DNA of 64,000 bases from Bacillus sp. CGMCC 1.16541 (lineage in GTDB: Bacteria; Bacillota; Bacilli; Bacillales; Bacillaceae_H), in the NCBI RefSeq assembly GCF_003184905.1, contig NZ_QFRU01000019.1, positions 29,132 to 93,131 of the forward strand, read 5' to 3'. The notes under the pieces were generated by a model, which was not told the DNA's origin, did not search any database, and saw only the letters and a list, made by a program, of their open reading frames with translations. A program made the position numbers and the translations under genes. Of this stretch, positions 10,572-20,948 are shown in pieces; the stretch's first letter is position 1, and every line of letters starts with the position of its first letter.

Positions 10572-10772
10572 TTATTTCTCTTCCTTTCAACTAGTTTTTC
10601 AATACAGGATAGCTTTTGTCTACCATCCATTCTACAAACAGCCATCTGTTAGAAGAAGAATATTATAAAATTTGAATGTTTTGAAACAACTCATCTACAA
10701 CACTAGAATTTCGTCTCCTCAATCGGTACAATAAAAGGGAAGGAATTAAAGCGTTTTAATGGAGGAACAACG

Positions 10773-11072
10773 ATGCCTATTCTTGTTATTTTAATCTTAT
10801 CTTCACTTGGTTTCTATGTATACCTAAAATTAAAATATGTTCGTTCAAAACGCCCCGTGGAAAAGCAATGGATTTCTGCAAAATCTAGCATCGCTTTGGG
10901 TGTATTTGTTTTCTTTTTCGGTATCAATCAATGGTTTATTTATCAAACAACGCTATCCATTATCGTTGGCCTTCTGTTTGTTCTAATTGGAGCTGGAAGC
11001 ATATGGGCTGGCATTCGCGCCTATAAACATTACTTACCTTTTGTGATGAAAGAAGCTCAAGAACAAAAATAG
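10773..11072 (+). CDS. ytpI: YtpI-like membrane protein
   Basis: A 99-residue protein with three predicted membrane helices (about 2-18, 40-56, 62-84) and short basic loops. It matches the conserved YtpI protein in the same position in B. subtilis, between nrnA and ytoI; its function is unknown. A GGAGG site lies seven bases before the ATG. It ends at a bidirectional terminator shared with ytoI. Confidence 0.85.
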   Translation: MPILVILILSSLGFYVYLKLKYVRSKRPVEKQWISAKSSIALGVFVFFFGINQWFIYQTTLSIIVGLLFVLIGAGSIWAGIRAYKHYLPFVMKEAQEQK

Positions 11073-11094
11073 AACCAATGCATGATATGGTTAT

Positions 11095-11157
11095 GAAAAA
11101 TGGAACGTCTACTTAAATCCTAGACATATGTGGATTTACAAGACGTTCCATTTTTTA
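11095..11157. terminator. Bidirectional terminator between ytpI and ytoI
   Basis: AAAAATGGAACGTCT (from 11096) pairs with AGACGTTCCATTTTT (to 11155) around an AT-rich loop that also contains an ATCC/GGAT pair. T-tracts follow on either strand. Confidence 0.8.
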
Positions 11158-11198
11158 ATTAATGAAGTTAAAAAGAAACACTTTTGTCTCACCGACTA

Positions 11199-12515
11199 TT
11201 ATGTGCGATCAAGAATTTGAGCCATCATTAATGCTTTTCCCACCACAATTCCTTCGTTATATACTTCTACATCTACTTTTGCAAATTTTCGTCCAAGCTC
11301 TAATACTTTCGGGCGAATTTCAATCATACTTTCGATTTGAACAGGCTTAATAAAATAAATCGTGACATTCTCAATAACTAAATCACCTTTTTTATAAGCA
11401 CGTAGTACACGGTTCGCTGCTTCTGTTACAATCGTTGTAAACACACCATATGAAATGGTTCCCATAAAGTTAGTCATCTGTGGTGTGACTTCACAACGAT
11501 AAAATTGTTCCCCTTTTGTTTCCTCTACGTCAATAAACTGATTCGTTACAATATCGTCGATTGTCTCTCCTACTTGTGGCTGTCGTTGGATCATTTGTAG
11601 TGCTTTTAATACATCTTGCCTACTGATAATTCCTTCTAGACGATGATACTCATCAACGACTGGTAAGACTTCGATTCCTTCCCATACCATCATGTGTGCT
11701 GCTGATGCCACAGAAGTTTTTCCGTGAACTGTCATTGGATTTCTTGTCATCGCTTTTTCAATTGACGTTGTACGTTCAAATCCCATGACATCTTTTGACG
11801 TGACCATGCCATGTACTTTCAACTGTTGATCAACAATCGGAAAACGACTATGCTTTGTTCTTTCATTACATTCATGCCATCTTTCAATCGTGTCAGCTAA
11901 ACGTAAAACAACTGTTTCCGTAACAGGTGTTAAGATGTCTTCAACGAGTACAATTTCTTTTTTTATAAGCTGATCATAAATCGCTCTATTAATCATCGTA
12001 GCAACTGTAAACGTATCATAAGTGGTTGAAATAATAGGAAGCTTTAAATCATCTGCTAATCGTTTGACACGGTCTTCTGTATCAAATCCACCTGTAATCA
12101 GCACGGCAGCTCCTGCTTCGAGTGCTAACTCATGAGCATTGGTACGGTTACCAACAATAAGAAGGTTTCCAGCCCCTGTATAACGCATCATCGCTTCAAG
12201 TTTCATCGCACCAATAACGAATTTATTTAACGTTTTATGCAGACCTTCTCTTCCACCTAACACTTGGCCGTCTACAATATTGACCACTTCTGCATAGGTT
12301 AATTTTTCAATGTTCTCTTTTTTCTTTCGCTCAATTCGAATCGTCCCTACACGTTCAATCGTTGACACATACCCTTTATTCTCTGCATCTTTAATTGCAC
12401 GGTAAGCAGTTCCTTCACTAACACTTAACTCTTTTGCTATTTGCCTTACTGATATCTTCTCGCCAATTGGTAGCGAGTCAATGTATTGTAAAATTTGCTC
12501 ATGTTTCGTCGCCAA
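11199..12515 (-). CDS. ytoI: YtoI: HTH, DRTGG, CBS pair and HotDog domain protein
   Basis: A 438-residue multidomain protein: winged helix-turn-helix (about 1-60), DRTGG domain (75-185), two CBS domains (195-310) and a HotDog thioesterase-like domain (325-438). The start is TTG (12513-12515), reading LATKHEQILQYIDSLP, identical in pattern to B. subtilis YtoI, with GGGTG upstream. CBS domains usually bind adenine nucleotides and HotDog domains acyl-CoA, so it is a plausible energy- or acyl-CoA-sensing regulator, but its target is not known. Confidence 0.92.
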   Translation of the reverse strand: MATKHEQILQYIDSLPIGEKISVRQIAKELSVSEGTAYRAIKDAENKGYVSTIERVGTIRIERKKKENIEKLTYAEVVNIVDGQVLGGREGLHKTLNKFVIGAMKLEAMMRYTGAGNLLIVGNRTNAHELALEAGAAVLITGGFDTEDRVKRLADDLKLPIISTTYDTFTVATMINRAIYDQLIKKEIVLVEDILTPVTETVVLRLADTIERWHECNERTKHSRFPIVDQQLKVHGMVTSKDVMGFERTTSIEKAMTRNPMTVHGKTSVASAAHMMVWEGIEVLPVVDEYHRLEGIISRQDVLKALQMIQRQPQVGETIDDIVTNQFIDVEETKGEQFYRCEVTPQMTNFMGTISYGVFTTIVTEAANRVLRAYKKGDLVIENVTIYFIKPVQIESMIEIRPKVLELGRKFAKVDVEVYNEGIVVGKALMMAQILDRT

Positions 12516-12642
12516 ATTTGTTCACCCTTTTAAAGCATTTTCACGCTTTACGCTTTTCTATTAAATTTTATCAACATATTCACCGTAAAGAGTTTTCTTT
12601 ACTTTTTATTATAAGGGTGCATGTTGTTGGATTCAACGTATG

Positions 12643-12879
12643 TTAGCTTCGTTGATAAATTCTTCTTTGTACGCGTTTCTTTTGAATGACAGATTGACGT
12701 TCTTTTTTAGATCGATAAAGAAAAGAAGATAAGTTACCTCCTATGACGAGTATCGCTAATAATAACCAAGATAATGAAAAGAAGCCTTGCAGCGTTTCCG
12801 TATTTAACGACAGCTTTGGTACTGCATAATAAAGCATAAGCCCACATAACAACAAATAAAGTAATGTTTTATTCTTCAC
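12643..12879 (-). CDS. Small membrane protein of unknown function
   Basis: 78 residues with two hydrophobic helices (about 4-20 and 33-54) and a strongly basic C-terminal tail rich in Arg and Lys (RSKKERQSVIQKKRVQRR). The ATG has a GGAGAGGAAAAA-type site upstream. I do not recognise a family. The topology suggests an inner membrane protein with a cytosolic basic tail. It lies between ytoI and the ytkL terminator on the same strand as both. Confidence 0.65.
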   Translation of the reverse strand: MKNKTLLYLLLCGLMLYYAVPKLSLNTETLQGFFSLSWLLLAILVIGGNLSSFLYRSKKERQSVIQKKRVQRRIYQRS

Positions 12880-12939
12880 GTTTTTCCTCTCCTTACATCA
12901 CAATTAGTTTATTGTATGCACTTGTCCCGAAAAAAAGAA

Positions 12940-13000
12940 GAAAAACCCCTTGTCCACGAAGTTCATCACTAAGTGACTGAACAACTCGACAAAGGGGTCT
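12940..13000 (-). terminator. Terminator of ytkL
   Basis: On the minus strand ACCCC-TTTGTC (to 12988) pairs with GACAAGGGGT (12945-12954) and is followed by TTTTCTTCTTTTTTT, a classic intrinsic terminator 35 bp after the ytkL stop. Confidence 0.85.
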
Positions 13001-13034
13001 ATAAACAAACTCTACATTCAGACAGATAGCATGT

Positions 13035-13718
13035 TTAAAGCTCCACGTATTCTCCTGCTTGTAGTACTTTACCTGTTGCTTTTGTTAATTTCTCTACAAA
13101 CGCATGTGGATCTTGTTCAATGACTGGAAACGTATTGTAGTGAATTGGAACAACCATTTTTGTACCTATCCATTCAGCCGCTAAAAGGGCATCATCAGGG
13201 CCCATTGTAAAATTATCACCAATCGGTAAAAATGCAACGTCAATGTCATGATATTGTCCTAATAACTTCATATCTGAATAAAGAGCTGTATCTCCCGCAT
13301 GGTAAATCGTCTTGCCATTGATTGTGACTAACAAACCAGCAGGCATACCCGTATAAATAATTTGCTTCGTCTCTTCATCTGTGTAACTTGAACCATGAAA
13401 TGCTTGAGTTAGTTTGACAGTACCAAAGTCAAAATTGTGAGAACCACCAATATGCATTGGATGAGTGTTTACGCCTTTCCAACTTAAAAAAGTGGCTAAT
13501 TCAAACGGTGCAACAACAAGTGCATCATTGTTCTTTGCAATTTCCACCGTATCCCCTACGTGATCGTTGTGTCCATGAGTAAGCAATATAACATCTGCTT
13601 TTAAATCGCTTACACTCAAGTCGGTAAGAGCATTTCCGTTAATAAAAGGGTCAATTAAAATGGTTTTGTTATCAGTTTCAATTTTCACAACAGAATGTCC
13701 ATGATATGAAATACGCAT
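13035..13718 (-). CDS. ytkL: UPF0173 metal-dependent hydrolase YtkL
   Basis: A metallo-beta-lactamase-fold hydrolase of 227 residues when started at the third of three consecutive ATGs, which is the one correctly spaced from AGGAG and matches the family length. The zinc-binding motif [11 protein letters not shown] is near residues 48-58, with further ligands in [10 protein letters not shown] and the C-terminal HYNTFP. The substrate is unknown; members are cytosolic. Confidence 0.92.
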   Translation of the reverse strand: MRISYHGHSVVKIETDNKTILIDPFINGNALTDLSVSDLKADVILLTHGHNDHVGDTVEIAKNNDALVVAPFELATFLSWKGVNTHPMHIGGSHNFDFGTVKLTQAFHGSSYTDEETKQIIYTGMPAGLLVTINGKTIYHAGDTALYSDMKLLGQYHDIDVAFLPIGDNFTMGPDDALLAAEWIGTKMVVPIHYNTFPVIEQDPHAFVEKLTKATGKVLQAGEYVEL

Positions 13719-13860
13719 CATCATCTCTCCTTGCTAATGTGATTTTCATTATATGTAGTTCAAGGAAAAGTAAAAAACTCCTTGTGCTTTTTACTTTTAC
13801 CCTTATTTTGTTCTACCTTAACATAGAATCGTTATTTTGTTCATGAAGTGAGCTTTCTTC

Positions 13861-13895
13861 AAAAAAAGTGCTGATCCATTAGAGGAATCAGCATT
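13861..13895 (-). terminator. Terminator of ald
   Basis: On the minus strand ATGCTGATTCC pairs with GGATCAGCACT around a TCTAAT loop, followed by TTTTTTT. It lies about 10 bp after the ald stop codon. Confidence 0.85.
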
Positions 13896-13905
13896 GAATG
13901 GACCA

Positions 13906-15027
13906 TTATACTTGGCCGAGTAACGTTCCCACATCAGCATACATTAGTTGGTGTGCATCTGCTACCGCGTCATACGTAACAAATCCGTTTAATGTATTAA
14001 TTCCTTTTAATAATGCTTCATTTTGTAAGCAAGCATCCTTATAACCTTTATTTGCAATTTGTAAGGCATAAGGCATCGTCACATTCGTTAGAGCAAACGT
14101 AGAAGTACGTGGAACGGCTCCCGGCATATTGGCAACAGCATAATGTACAACGCCATGCTTTTCATAAGTTGGGTGATCATGGGTCGTAATACGATCAGTC
14201 GTTTCAAAAATACCACCTTGATCAATCGCAATATCTACAATAACAGACCCTGGAGACATAGTTTGAATCATTTCTTCAGTTACTAATTTTGGAGCCTTTG
14301 CTCCTGGAATTAAGACTGCACCTATGACTAAGTCAGACTGTTTAACCGCTTCTGCAATGTTATAAGGGTTAGACATAAGAGTAGTAATTTCTTTTCCAAA
14401 AATATCATCCAACTGCCTTAATCGATCTACATTTAAATCAATCATCGTAACGTGAGCTCCTAGTCCAACTGCTACTTTCGCCGCATTCGTTCCCGCTACT
14501 CCACCACCAATAATGGTGACCTCTCCACGTTGAACTCCTGGAACTCCACCTAATAAAATTCCTTTTCCACCTTTTGTGCTCTCTAGAAATTGTGCGCCTA
14601 CTTGTGAAGCCATACGTCCTGCCACTTCACTCATCGGTGTTAATAACGGGAGAGAGCCATTTGGTAATTGAACCGTTTCATATGCAATTCCGATTACTTT
14701 TTGGTCAATTAAAGCTTTTGTTAAAGCTGGCTCAGCTGCTAAGTGTAAATATGTAAACAAAATGAGCCCTTCACGAAAATATTGATATTCTTCTGCTAGC
14801 GGCTCTTTCACCTTCATGACCATGTCCATTGACCATGCTTCTTGTGCGCTTTCGACAATGGTCGCCCCTACTTGAATATAGTGATCATCGTCAAATCCAG
14901 AGCCAACACCTGCACTTTTTTCAATATACACGTCATGTCCGTTATTAATTAAATACATCGCACTTGCTGGTGTCATCGCAACGCGATTTTCGTTATTCTT
15001 AATCTCTTTTGGCACACCAATTCTCAC
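13906..15027 (-). CDS. ald: Alanine dehydrogenase
   Basis: A 373-residue NAD-dependent alanine dehydrogenase that interconverts L-alanine and pyruvate plus ammonia; in Bacillus it supports alanine use and sporulation. The N-terminus [17 protein letters not shown] is diagnostic. The Rossmann motif is [10 protein letters not shown] near residue 173, and [13 protein letters not shown] lies near 300. The start is GTG (15025-15027) with GGGAGGAATTA upstream. It stands alone between its terminator and a small downstream-strand gene, so it is monocistronic. Confidence 0.95.
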   Translation of the reverse strand: MRIGVPKEIKNNENRVAMTPASAMYLINNGHDVYIEKSAGVGSGFDDDHYIQVGATIVESAQEAWSMDMVMKVKEPLAEEYQYFREGLILFTYLHLAAEPALTKALIDQKVIGIAYETVQLPNGSLPLLTPMSEVAGRMASQVGAQFLESTKGGKGILLGGVPGVQRGEVTIIGGGVAGTNAAKVAVGLGAHVTMIDLNVDRLRQLDDIFGKEITTLMSNPYNIAEAVKQSDLVIGAVLIPGAKAPKLVTEEMIQTMSPGSVIVDIAIDQGGIFETTDRITTHDHPTYEKHGVVHYAVANMPGAVPRTSTFALTNVTMPYALQIANKGYKDACLQNEALLKGINTLNGFVTYDAVADAHQLMYADVGTLLGQV

Positions 15028-15129
15028 ACTAATTCCTCCCTGTATAGTAATGGCTACACCTAGAAAGTCTGCTATTAAACCTCATTAATCCCACACTTTC
15101 TAGGTGTATAACACAAATAAAAAGCAACG

Positions 15130-15170
15130 CCTGTGTCTACTTTGTTCCCTTCACTAAGGAGACACAGGTT
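15130..15170 (-). terminator. Terminator of the small gene at 15197-15367
   Basis: On the minus strand CCTGTGTCTCC pairs with GTAGACACAGG around a 13-base loop, followed by a short GCGTTGC and TTTTTATTTG. Confidence 0.7.
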
Positions 15171-15196
15171 TCATATTTCACATTATATGCTCAGTG

Positions 15197-15367
15197 TTAC
15201 TCGTATAGTTCACTATCACTCTTTGCTTCTACATCTTCAATCGGTTGTGCCATGTATCCTTCGCCTACTACTCCACTTGCATAAGAGTCCATTAACTGTT
15301 GAAACGTTTCTTGTTCACCTTCTTGATTGTACTCATACGTGTGTTGTGGGTGCTTTTTGTCTTTCAT
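15197..15367 (-). CDS. Small acidic protein, 56 residues, unknown function
   Basis: An easily missed gene between ald and argH. The ATG (15365-15367) has a strong AAGGAG site nine bases upstream, and a terminator follows the stop. The protein starts MKDKKHPQHTYEYNQEG and has a central segment FQQLMDSYASGVVGEGYMAQ, then an acidic tail; there is no membrane helix or signal. The SYASGVVGEGY stretch weakly recalls small YozQ/DUF4025-type Bacillus proteins, but I cannot confirm this. The good ribosome binding site, promoter-sized upstream gap and own terminator argue that it is real. Confidence 0.65.
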   Translation of the reverse strand: MKDKKHPQHTYEYNQEGEQETFQQLMDSYASGVVGEGYMAQPIEDVEAKSDSELYE

Positions 15368-15448
15368 TTCATTTCACTCCTTTTTCGTTATGATTTTACA
15401 AATATTACTTTTCCTTCTTTTTTTACATGTTATACTCACAACAACACG

Positions 15449-15494
15449 AAAAGGCTTTGTCATTCCTTTTTATCAGAATGACAAAGCCTTTTTA
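15449..15494 (-). terminator. Terminator of argGH
   Basis: AAAAGGCTTTGTCATTC (15449-15465) and GAATGACAAAGCCTTTTT (15477-15494) form a perfect 17-bp stem whose distal arm overlaps the argH stop codon. On the minus strand it ends TTTTCGTG. Confidence 0.85.
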
Positions 15495-16877
15495 TCTACC
15501 AATTTCACTTAAACGTTCTTTTTCTTTTTTGATCACGTGTTTCACTTGTTCAAACCCTGTGCCACCTGCGCTATTTCTTCGGTTCACCACCGTTTTAGGG
15601 TGAAGAACTTCATAAATATCTTCTTCAAACAAATGAGAAGCTTCTTTGTATTGATCAAATGACAAGTCCATTAAATAGATGCCTTTTTGAATACAAGTTA
15701 ACACTAGCTTTCCTACCACTTCATGGGCTTCTCGAAACGGCATACCTTTAGTCGCTAAATAGTCCGCTAGTTCCGTTGCATTTGAGAAATCTTGTTGCGT
15801 TGCTTTCTCCATGACATCTGTTTTAACTTTCAAGGTTTCAATCATACCAGCAAAAATCGTTAAACATCCCTCAATCGTTGTTACGGTATCAAACATACCT
15901 TCTTTGTCTTCTTGTAAGTCTTTGTTGTATGTTAAAGGTGTTCCTTTTAACACCGTTAATAGGCTAAACAAGTGACCATATACACGCCCTGTTTTACCAC
16001 GAATTAACTCCGCCATATCAGGGTTCTTTTTTTGTGGCATGATGCTACTTCCTGTGGCATACGTATCGTCCATTTCAATAAATTGAAATTCTTGGCTTGA
16101 CCAAAGAATTAACTCTTCACAAAAACGGGAAAGGTGCATCATTAACATGGAACTATTACTTAAAAACTCAATAATAAAATCGCGATCACTTACTGCATCC
16201 ATGCTATTATCATAGATTCCACTAAACCCTAATAAGCTAGCACTATACTCGCGATCGATAGGAAAGGTTGTACCCGCTAACGCTCCTGCGCCTAATGGAG
16301 ACAAGTCAATTCGCTTTAATGACTCTTCATACCTTTGTGCATCACGTTTAAACATGGATACATAGGCAAGTAAATGATGGGCGAAAGAAACAGGTTGCGC
16401 ACGCTGCAAGTGTGTATATCCTGGAAAAATCGTTTCAACATGCTGTTCTGCCTTTGTTACTAATACATGTGTTAATTCGTGTAAAAGAGAGATAATCACA
16501 TTTACATGCTTCTTCAAATATAAATGCATGTCTGTTGCGACTTGATCGTTACGGCTTCTTCCTGTATGAAGTTTTCCTCCAACTGGTCCAATTTCATCAA
16601 TTAACAACTTTTCAATGTTTAAATGAATATCTTCATATTGAGCAGAAAACGATAATTCTTTCTTTTTTGCTTTTTCAAGCAACACATGTAAACCGTTACT
16701 AATTTTCAATACATCTTCTTCAGATAGAATTTGACACTTTTGCAGCATTTTTACATGCGCAAGACTACCTTCTATATCTTCTTCTACTAATTGCTGATCG
16801 AATTCAATGGATGCTCCGAACTCATCGATCCATTGTTCAGGGCGCTTTGTAAAACGCCCTCCCCACAATTTATTCAT
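15492..16877 (-). CDS. argH: Argininosuccinate lyase
   Basis: A 461-residue member of the fumarase/aspartase superfamily that cleaves argininosuccinate to arginine and fumarate, the last step of arginine synthesis. The signature [12 protein letters not shown] is near residues 275-286; [12 protein letters not shown] near 106 contributes to the active site. The ATG overlaps the argG stop by four bases, with AAGGTG as ribosome binding site, so it is translationally coupled to argG. Confidence 0.97.
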   Translation of the reverse strand: MNKLWGGRFTKRPEQWIDEFGASIEFDQQLVEEDIEGSLAHVKMLQKCQILSEEDVLKISNGLHVLLEKAKKKELSFSAQYEDIHLNIEKLLIDEIGPVGGKLHTGRSRNDQVATDMHLYLKKHVNVIISLLHELTHVLVTKAEQHVETIFPGYTHLQRAQPVSFAHHLLAYVSMFKRDAQRYEESLKRIDLSPLGAGALAGTTFPIDREYSASLLGFSGIYDNSMDAVSDRDFIIEFLSNSSMLMMHLSRFCEELILWSSQEFQFIEMDDTYATGSSIMPQKKNPDMAELIRGKTGRVYGHLFSLLTVLKGTPLTYNKDLQEDKEGMFDTVTTIEGCLTIFAGMIETLKVKTDVMEKATQQDFSNATELADYLATKGMPFREAHEVVGKLVLTCIQKGIYLMDLSFDQYKEASHLFEEDIYEVLHPKTVVNRRNSAGGTGFEQVKHVIKKEKERLSEIGR

Positions 16878-18082
16878 ACGTTCGTCACCTTCTTATTGTT
16901 TACCATGCTACTTACTTTTGTCGGTAATCCCCATAGTGAAATAAATCCAACAGCTGCTTGATGATCAAACTCATCTTCTTTTGTATACGTCGCTAGTTTT
17001 TCGTCGTATAGAGAGTTAGGAGATTTACGTCCTTCTACAATGGCATGACCTTTAAATAATTTCACTCTTACCACACCGTTTACATATTGTTGTGTTTCTT
17101 CTAAAAATGCTAACAATGCTTTTGTTAATGGTGAGAACCATAACCCTTCATAAATGACTTCTGTTAATTTTTTTGAAATAACGGGTTTAAAATGAGCAAT
17201 TTCTTTTACTAGAGTTAAATCTTCTAATTCTTTATGTGCTTTTAGTAATGTCATAGCTCCTGGACATTCATATACTTCACGAGATTTAATTCCAACAAGA
17301 CGATTTTCAACATGGTCAATACGTCCAACTCCGTGCTTTCCTGCGATGTCGTTTAACGCTAGGATTAGTTCTGATAAAGAATAAGCTTGACCGTTTAATG
17401 CTACCGGCACACCTTTTTCAAATTGAATCTCTACTAAGTCAGGCATGTCTGGTGTTTTGTCTAATGGTACCGTCAAATCATATGCTTCTTCAGGTGGAGC
17501 TGCCCATGGGTCTTCTAATACACCGCACTCATTACTTCTTCCCCATAAGTTTTGGTCAATCGAAAATGGGCTATCTAAATTAACTGGGATTGGAATATTG
17601 TGTTGTTTTGCATATTCAATCTCTTCTTCACGAGACCACTTCCAATCACGAACTGGTGCAATTACTTCTAAATCAGGATTTAATGCTTTAATCGATACTT
17701 CAAAACGAACTTGATCATTTCCTTTGCCCGTACATCCATGAGCAACAGCTACTGCTTGCTCTTGTTCAGCTACTTCTACTAATTTTTGTGCAATTAACGG
17801 ACGAGAAAGCGCAGATACTAACGGATACTTCTCTTCATATAGCGCATGCGCCTGTAAAGCCGTCAATGCATAAATATTCGAAAATTCTTCTTTCGCATCA
17901 ATAACATACGACTTAGTTGCTCCTACCGTTAGAGCTTTTTCTTTAATAAAATGAAGATCTTTCCCTTCACCTACATCTAGACAGCAAGCAATTACATTAT
18001 ACCCTTTTTCTTGTAACCACTTAATTGCAACCGATGTATCTAATCCCCCTGAATACGCTAAAACCACTTTCTTCTGAATCAT
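16874..18082 (-). CDS. argG: Argininosuccinate synthase
   Basis: A 402-residue enzyme that condenses citrulline and aspartate with ATP to argininosuccinate. The PP-loop AYSGGLDTS is at residues 9-17, and the conserved [13 protein letters not shown] lies near 115-127. The ATG follows AGGAGGACATACAA. It is the first gene of an argGH operon with ARG-box-like sites in the upstream 135 bp, so repression by the arginine repressor (AhrC/ArgR) is likely. Confidence 0.97.
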   Translation of the reverse strand: MIQKKVVLAYSGGLDTSVAIKWLQEKGYNVIACCLDVGEGKDLHFIKEKALTVGATKSYVIDAKEEFSNIYALTALQAHALYEEKYPLVSALSRPLIAQKLVEVAEQEQAVAVAHGCTGKGNDQVRFEVSIKALNPDLEVIAPVRDWKWSREEEIEYAKQHNIPIPVNLDSPFSIDQNLWGRSNECGVLEDPWAAPPEEAYDLTVPLDKTPDMPDLVEIQFEKGVPVALNGQAYSLSELILALNDIAGKHGVGRIDHVENRLVGIKSREVYECPGAMTLLKAHKELEDLTLVKEIAHFKPVISKKLTEVIYEGLWFSPLTKALLAFLEETQQYVNGVVRVKLFKGHAIVEGRKSPNSLYDEKLATYTKEDEFDHQAAVGFISLWGLPTKVSSMVNNKKVTNV

Positions 18083-18111
18083 TTGTATGTCCTCCTCTAT
18101 ATAAACAACAA

Positions 18112-18216
18112 TTAATTTTTATTCATTTATGTTAATAATAATGTAACAATTAAATCACTTTTTTTCAATACTTATTCATCAAAAAGTATAAAAATTTAAC
18201 TTTGCATGATAAATCA
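18112..18216 (-). promoter_or_regulatory. argGH promoter with three ARG-box-like operators
   Basis: On the minus strand TTGAAA (18163-18168) and TACATT (18140-18145) with a 17-base spacer form a good sigma-A promoter. Three 14-bp sites resemble the AhrC consensus TGNAT-wwww-ATNCA. The best, at 18112-18125, has one mismatch and lies just after the transcription start. The one at 18165-18178 overlaps the -35 box. The one at 18203-18216 lies upstream. The arrangement suits arginine-dependent repression. The consensus is known; the assignment is mine. Confidence 0.6.
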
Positions 18217-18285
18217 TTTATAAGACATGATGAGTTTCCGACACATATTATGTACAATAGAAGATAAGACGAGGTGATGTTTTAG

Positions 18286-18600
18286 ATGAGCGTAATCTTT
18301 AAAAAAGACGTACGGTTAGGCATTTCATTACCTGTTCTTCAAAAAGAATGGGAATGCTACCATCCACATGAACAACAAGAGATTCTCTTACAATGGGAAA
18401 AAATTAGAGGCACAATTCCTGATCGTATCTCAGAATTAGAAAGCATCATAAACAAAAAACAAGAGCGACTGGGTGAAGAAACTAATTTTGAAGCATCATG
18501 TCAGTTAAACCTAGACATCTCAGAATTAGCATCCATTATTAATGATTTGTGGATTTGGTACCGCTCAAATCAAGAGTTATCTCAAAAAGTTCACATGTAA
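18286..18600 (+). CDS. Conserved hypothetical protein, 104 residues
   Basis: A soluble, mostly helical protein divergent from argG. The ATG has GAGGTGAT nine bases upstream. It contains two similar segments: ISELESIINKKQ near 48 and ISELASIINDLW near 77, possibly a short internal helix repeat. It is rich in Trp and Glu. I do not recognise the family. The divergent ARG-box region lies upstream, but nothing links this gene to arginine. It ends in its own hairpin terminator. Confidence 0.65.
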   Translation: MSVIFKKDVRLGISLPVLQKEWECYHPHEQQEILLQWEKIRGTIPDRISELESIINKKQERLGEETNFEASCQLNLDISELASIINDLWIWYRSNQELSQKVHM

Positions 18601-18602
18601 AA

Positions 18603-18656
18603 AAAAGCTACCTCTAACGAGAACATAAATGATTCCCTTGAGGTAGCCTTCTTTTT
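18603..18656. terminator. Bidirectional terminator between convergent genes
   Basis: GCTACCTC (18607-18614) pairs with GAGGTAGC (18640-18647). An A-run precedes and CTTCTTTTT follows, so it serves the 104-residue gene and, in reverse, the EcsC-like gene. Confidence 0.7.
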
Positions 18657-19500
18657 ATCTGTTATTCATATTACTTTTATCCATTAGAGAGCGATACTGA
18701 TAAAACCGCTTTGAGAAATCTGTTACTTCTCGTGTAAAACGATAGTTTAAACCTCCACCAATTGCCATACTAATGATGGGCAGTCGGTCATATGCTTTTC
18801 TCTTCGTGGCTAAAATGAGCGTTGCTTTTAATAGTTGCGTGCATACCTTTTCAAGCCATGTTTTATCGACTACACGTTCGTTCCCTTCATAAAAAAACAA
18901 GTCATATTCCTGCTGAACTTCTTCTTTTACATACTCCCACCCTTGATGCTGCCAACGCTTTGGCAACGTTGCAGCATGAAATACTTTTAAAGCAAGCAGC
19001 ATTTCAAATGGCGTATTTACTTCATAGCCATAGCTCATCGCTGTTACTTGAACCGCGTGTAGGTTAAGAACAAGCAACGCTGGTATATCTGCTCCTAGAA
19101 ATAAAACATTGCCTGTTCCGGAAAGTGCTCCTTGTGTAAGCGAGTAAAGTCGTTGCTTAGCTAACTGTTGTTCGCATATGTAAGAGAGTTGATCAATATG
19201 GAGTTCTTTTATTTCATGTAAGTGTTTAATATCTTCATCAAATACACGAGCTGTTTCTAAAATTTGCTTTTTTGAATTTGTGTGAACTTGGGTTCCTTGA
19301 ATAATTCCATTTAAGTGAAACACCCAATCGTCTACCTTACGTAAATAGGTATCAAGTATGTCCTCTGGAATGAAGGAAATTGAACGGTCTAACCACTGCT
19401 CATACGTTACTTGCAATTCTGTAGCTTCATATTGCTGCAATGATTGTTCCCATTGCTCAATCTCATTAAACAATTGCTGCTCTCGACTTGTTAACTCCAT
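18655..19500 (-). CDS. EcsC-family protein
   Basis: 281 residues when started at the ATG at 19498-19500, which has AAGGG six to eight bases upstream; an earlier in-frame ATG at 19533 lies inside the promoter-like TATAAT and is unlikely. The central segment NVLFLGADIPALLVLNLHAVQVTAMSYGYEV and the C-terminal IISMAIGGGLNYRFTREV match EcsC-type proteins, whose biochemical role is not defined. It is transcribed toward argGH, upstream of a terminator, and lies next to ackA as in several Bacillus genomes. Confidence 0.75.
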   Translation of the reverse strand: MELTSREQQLFNEIEQWEQSLQQYEATELQVTYEQWLDRSISFIPEDILDTYLRKVDDWVFHLNGIIQGTQVHTNSKKQILETARVFDEDIKHLHEIKELHIDQLSYICEQQLAKQRLYSLTQGALSGTGNVLFLGADIPALLVLNLHAVQVTAMSYGYEVNTPFEMLLALKVFHAATLPKRWQHQGWEYVKEEVQQEYDLFFYEGNERVVDKTWLEKVCTQLLKATLILATKRKAYDRLPIISMAIGGGLNYRFTREVTDFSKRFYQYRSLMDKSNMNNR

Positions 19501-19591
19501 ACTCATCACCCTTTTTAATGGTATTTTCTTCATTATAACAAATGTTCGCCTTCACAGAAAATGAGCAATCAGAACGTCGATAAATATCCAT

Positions 19592-19632
19592 AAAAAATAG
19601 CGCCACTCCGATAAGAGTCAGCGCCATTTTAT
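19592..19632 (-). terminator. Terminator of ackA
   Basis: On the minus strand AATGGCGCTGACTC pairs with GAGTGGCGCTATTTTTT, an interrupted but strong GC stem ending in a T-run, 7 bp after the ackA stop. Confidence 0.8.
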
Positions 19633-19638
19633 TATTGT

Positions 19639-20829
19639 TTAATTTTCAGCTAGTCTGACAACGTCACGCGCAATCATTACTTCTTCATTCGTAGGAATAA
19701 TGATAACTTTGACTGGAGAATGTGGATAGCTTACAAATGCTTCCTCTCCACGTACATTGTTTAAAGCTGGATCCCAATATACACCCATAAACTCTAACCC
19801 ACGAAGAACACGAGCACGTACGATATCACTATTTTCACCGATACCCGCTGTAAAGATAATAGCGTCTACACCAGACATACGTGCTGCGTAAGAACCAATG
19901 TATTTGTGGATACGACCAGCAAATACTTCAAGAGCTGTTTCAGCACGTTCACTGCCTTCGTCACTCGCCTTAATTAAATCACGCAGGTCACTAGAAATAC
20001 CTGAAATACCTAGTAAACCACTTTCTTTATTTAAAACATTTAATACTTCATCTGCCGTTTTCCCTGTTTTCTCCATAATGTATGGAATTAAGGCAGGGTC
20101 AATGTTTCCAGAACGTGTTCCCATTGCCACACCAGCTAATGGCGTAAAGCCCATTGATGTATCAATTGATTTTCCGCCTTCAATCGCTGCAATACTTGCA
20201 CCATTTCCTAAGTGACAAGAAATTAAACGTAATTGTTCAATTGGACGACCTAATAATTCTGCTGCACGTTCAGATACATATTTATGAGATGTCCCGTGGA
20301 AACCATACTTACGAATGCCATAATTTTCATAGTACTCATAAGGTAAGCTATAAAGGTAAGATTGTTCTGGCATTGATTGATGGAACGCTGTATCAAATAC
20401 CGCTACCGCTGGAACGTTCGGTAAAATGTCTCGAAAAGCTTTAATTCCAACAACGTTCGCTGGGTTATGAAGTGGTGCTAAATCTGATAATGATTCAATC
20501 TCAGCTAATGTTTCGTCTGTAATTAAAACAGAGTCAGCAAAGCTCTCACCACCATGAACAACACGGTGACCAACACCTGTAATTTCATCATATGATTTAA
20601 TAATCCCAGTAGATAATAACTTTTCTACTAAAATTTTAACAGCCACAGCATGATCTGGAATGTCCGTAATGTCTGTTTGCTTTTCATCGTTTACTGAAAT
20701 AGTAAACACAGCATTATCTAAACCAATTCGCTCTACTAAACCTTTTGTTAATACTTTTTCACTTGGCATTTCAAACAATTGAAATTTAAGTGAAGAGCTA
20801 CCGGCATTAATAGCCATAATTTTTGACAT
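19639..20829 (-). CDS. ackA: Acetate kinase
   Basis: A 396-residue enzyme of the acetate/propionate kinase family. It converts acetyl phosphate and ADP to acetate and ATP in overflow metabolism. The N-terminal [13 protein letters not shown] is diagnostic; the second signature [11 protein letters not shown] is near residue 87, and [10 protein letters not shown] lies near 175. The ATG has AAGGAG about 12 bases upstream. A cre site stands at about -56 from a putative promoter, the geometry known for CcpA activation of ackA in B. subtilis. Confidence 0.97.
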   Translation of the reverse strand: MSKIMAINAGSSSLKFQLFEMPSEKVLTKGLVERIGLDNAVFTISVNDEKQTDITDIPDHAVAVKILVEKLLSTGIIKSYDEITGVGHRVVHGGESFADSVLITDETLAEIESLSDLAPLHNPANVVGIKAFRDILPNVPAVAVFDTAFHQSMPEQSYLYSLPYEYYENYGIRKYGFHGTSHKYVSERAAELLGRPIEQLRLISCHLGNGASIAAIEGGKSIDTSMGFTPLAGVAMGTRSGNIDPALIPYIMEKTGKTADEVLNVLNKESGLLGISGISSDLRDLIKASDEGSERAETALEVFAGRIHKYIGSYAARMSGVDAIIFTAGIGENSDIVRARVLRGLEFMGVYWDPALNNVRGEEAFVSYPHSPVKVIIIPTNEEVMIARDVVRLAEN

Positions 20830-20948
20830 AAGTTAAAACAGCTCCTTTTTTGTTGTACGCACATCATCAACATGACGAACAGAACGAACTTAAAAAGTAG
20901 GCTCTCTACAATATTCTATGCATTTCGACACGTTTTCTATCCTTATCC

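Noticed and set aside
10746..10759. cre-like TTAAAGCGTTTTAA just before ytpI
   Set aside because: It has mismatches at two key outer positions and sits between the -10-like box and the ribosome binding site; there is no functional reason to expect CcpA control of ytpI.
19535..19548. LexA/DinR-box-like CGAACATTTGTTAT overlapping a TATAAT before the EcsC-like gene
   Set aside because: Three positions deviate from CGAACRNRYGTTYC, the gene has no known link to DNA damage, and single imperfect matches are common.
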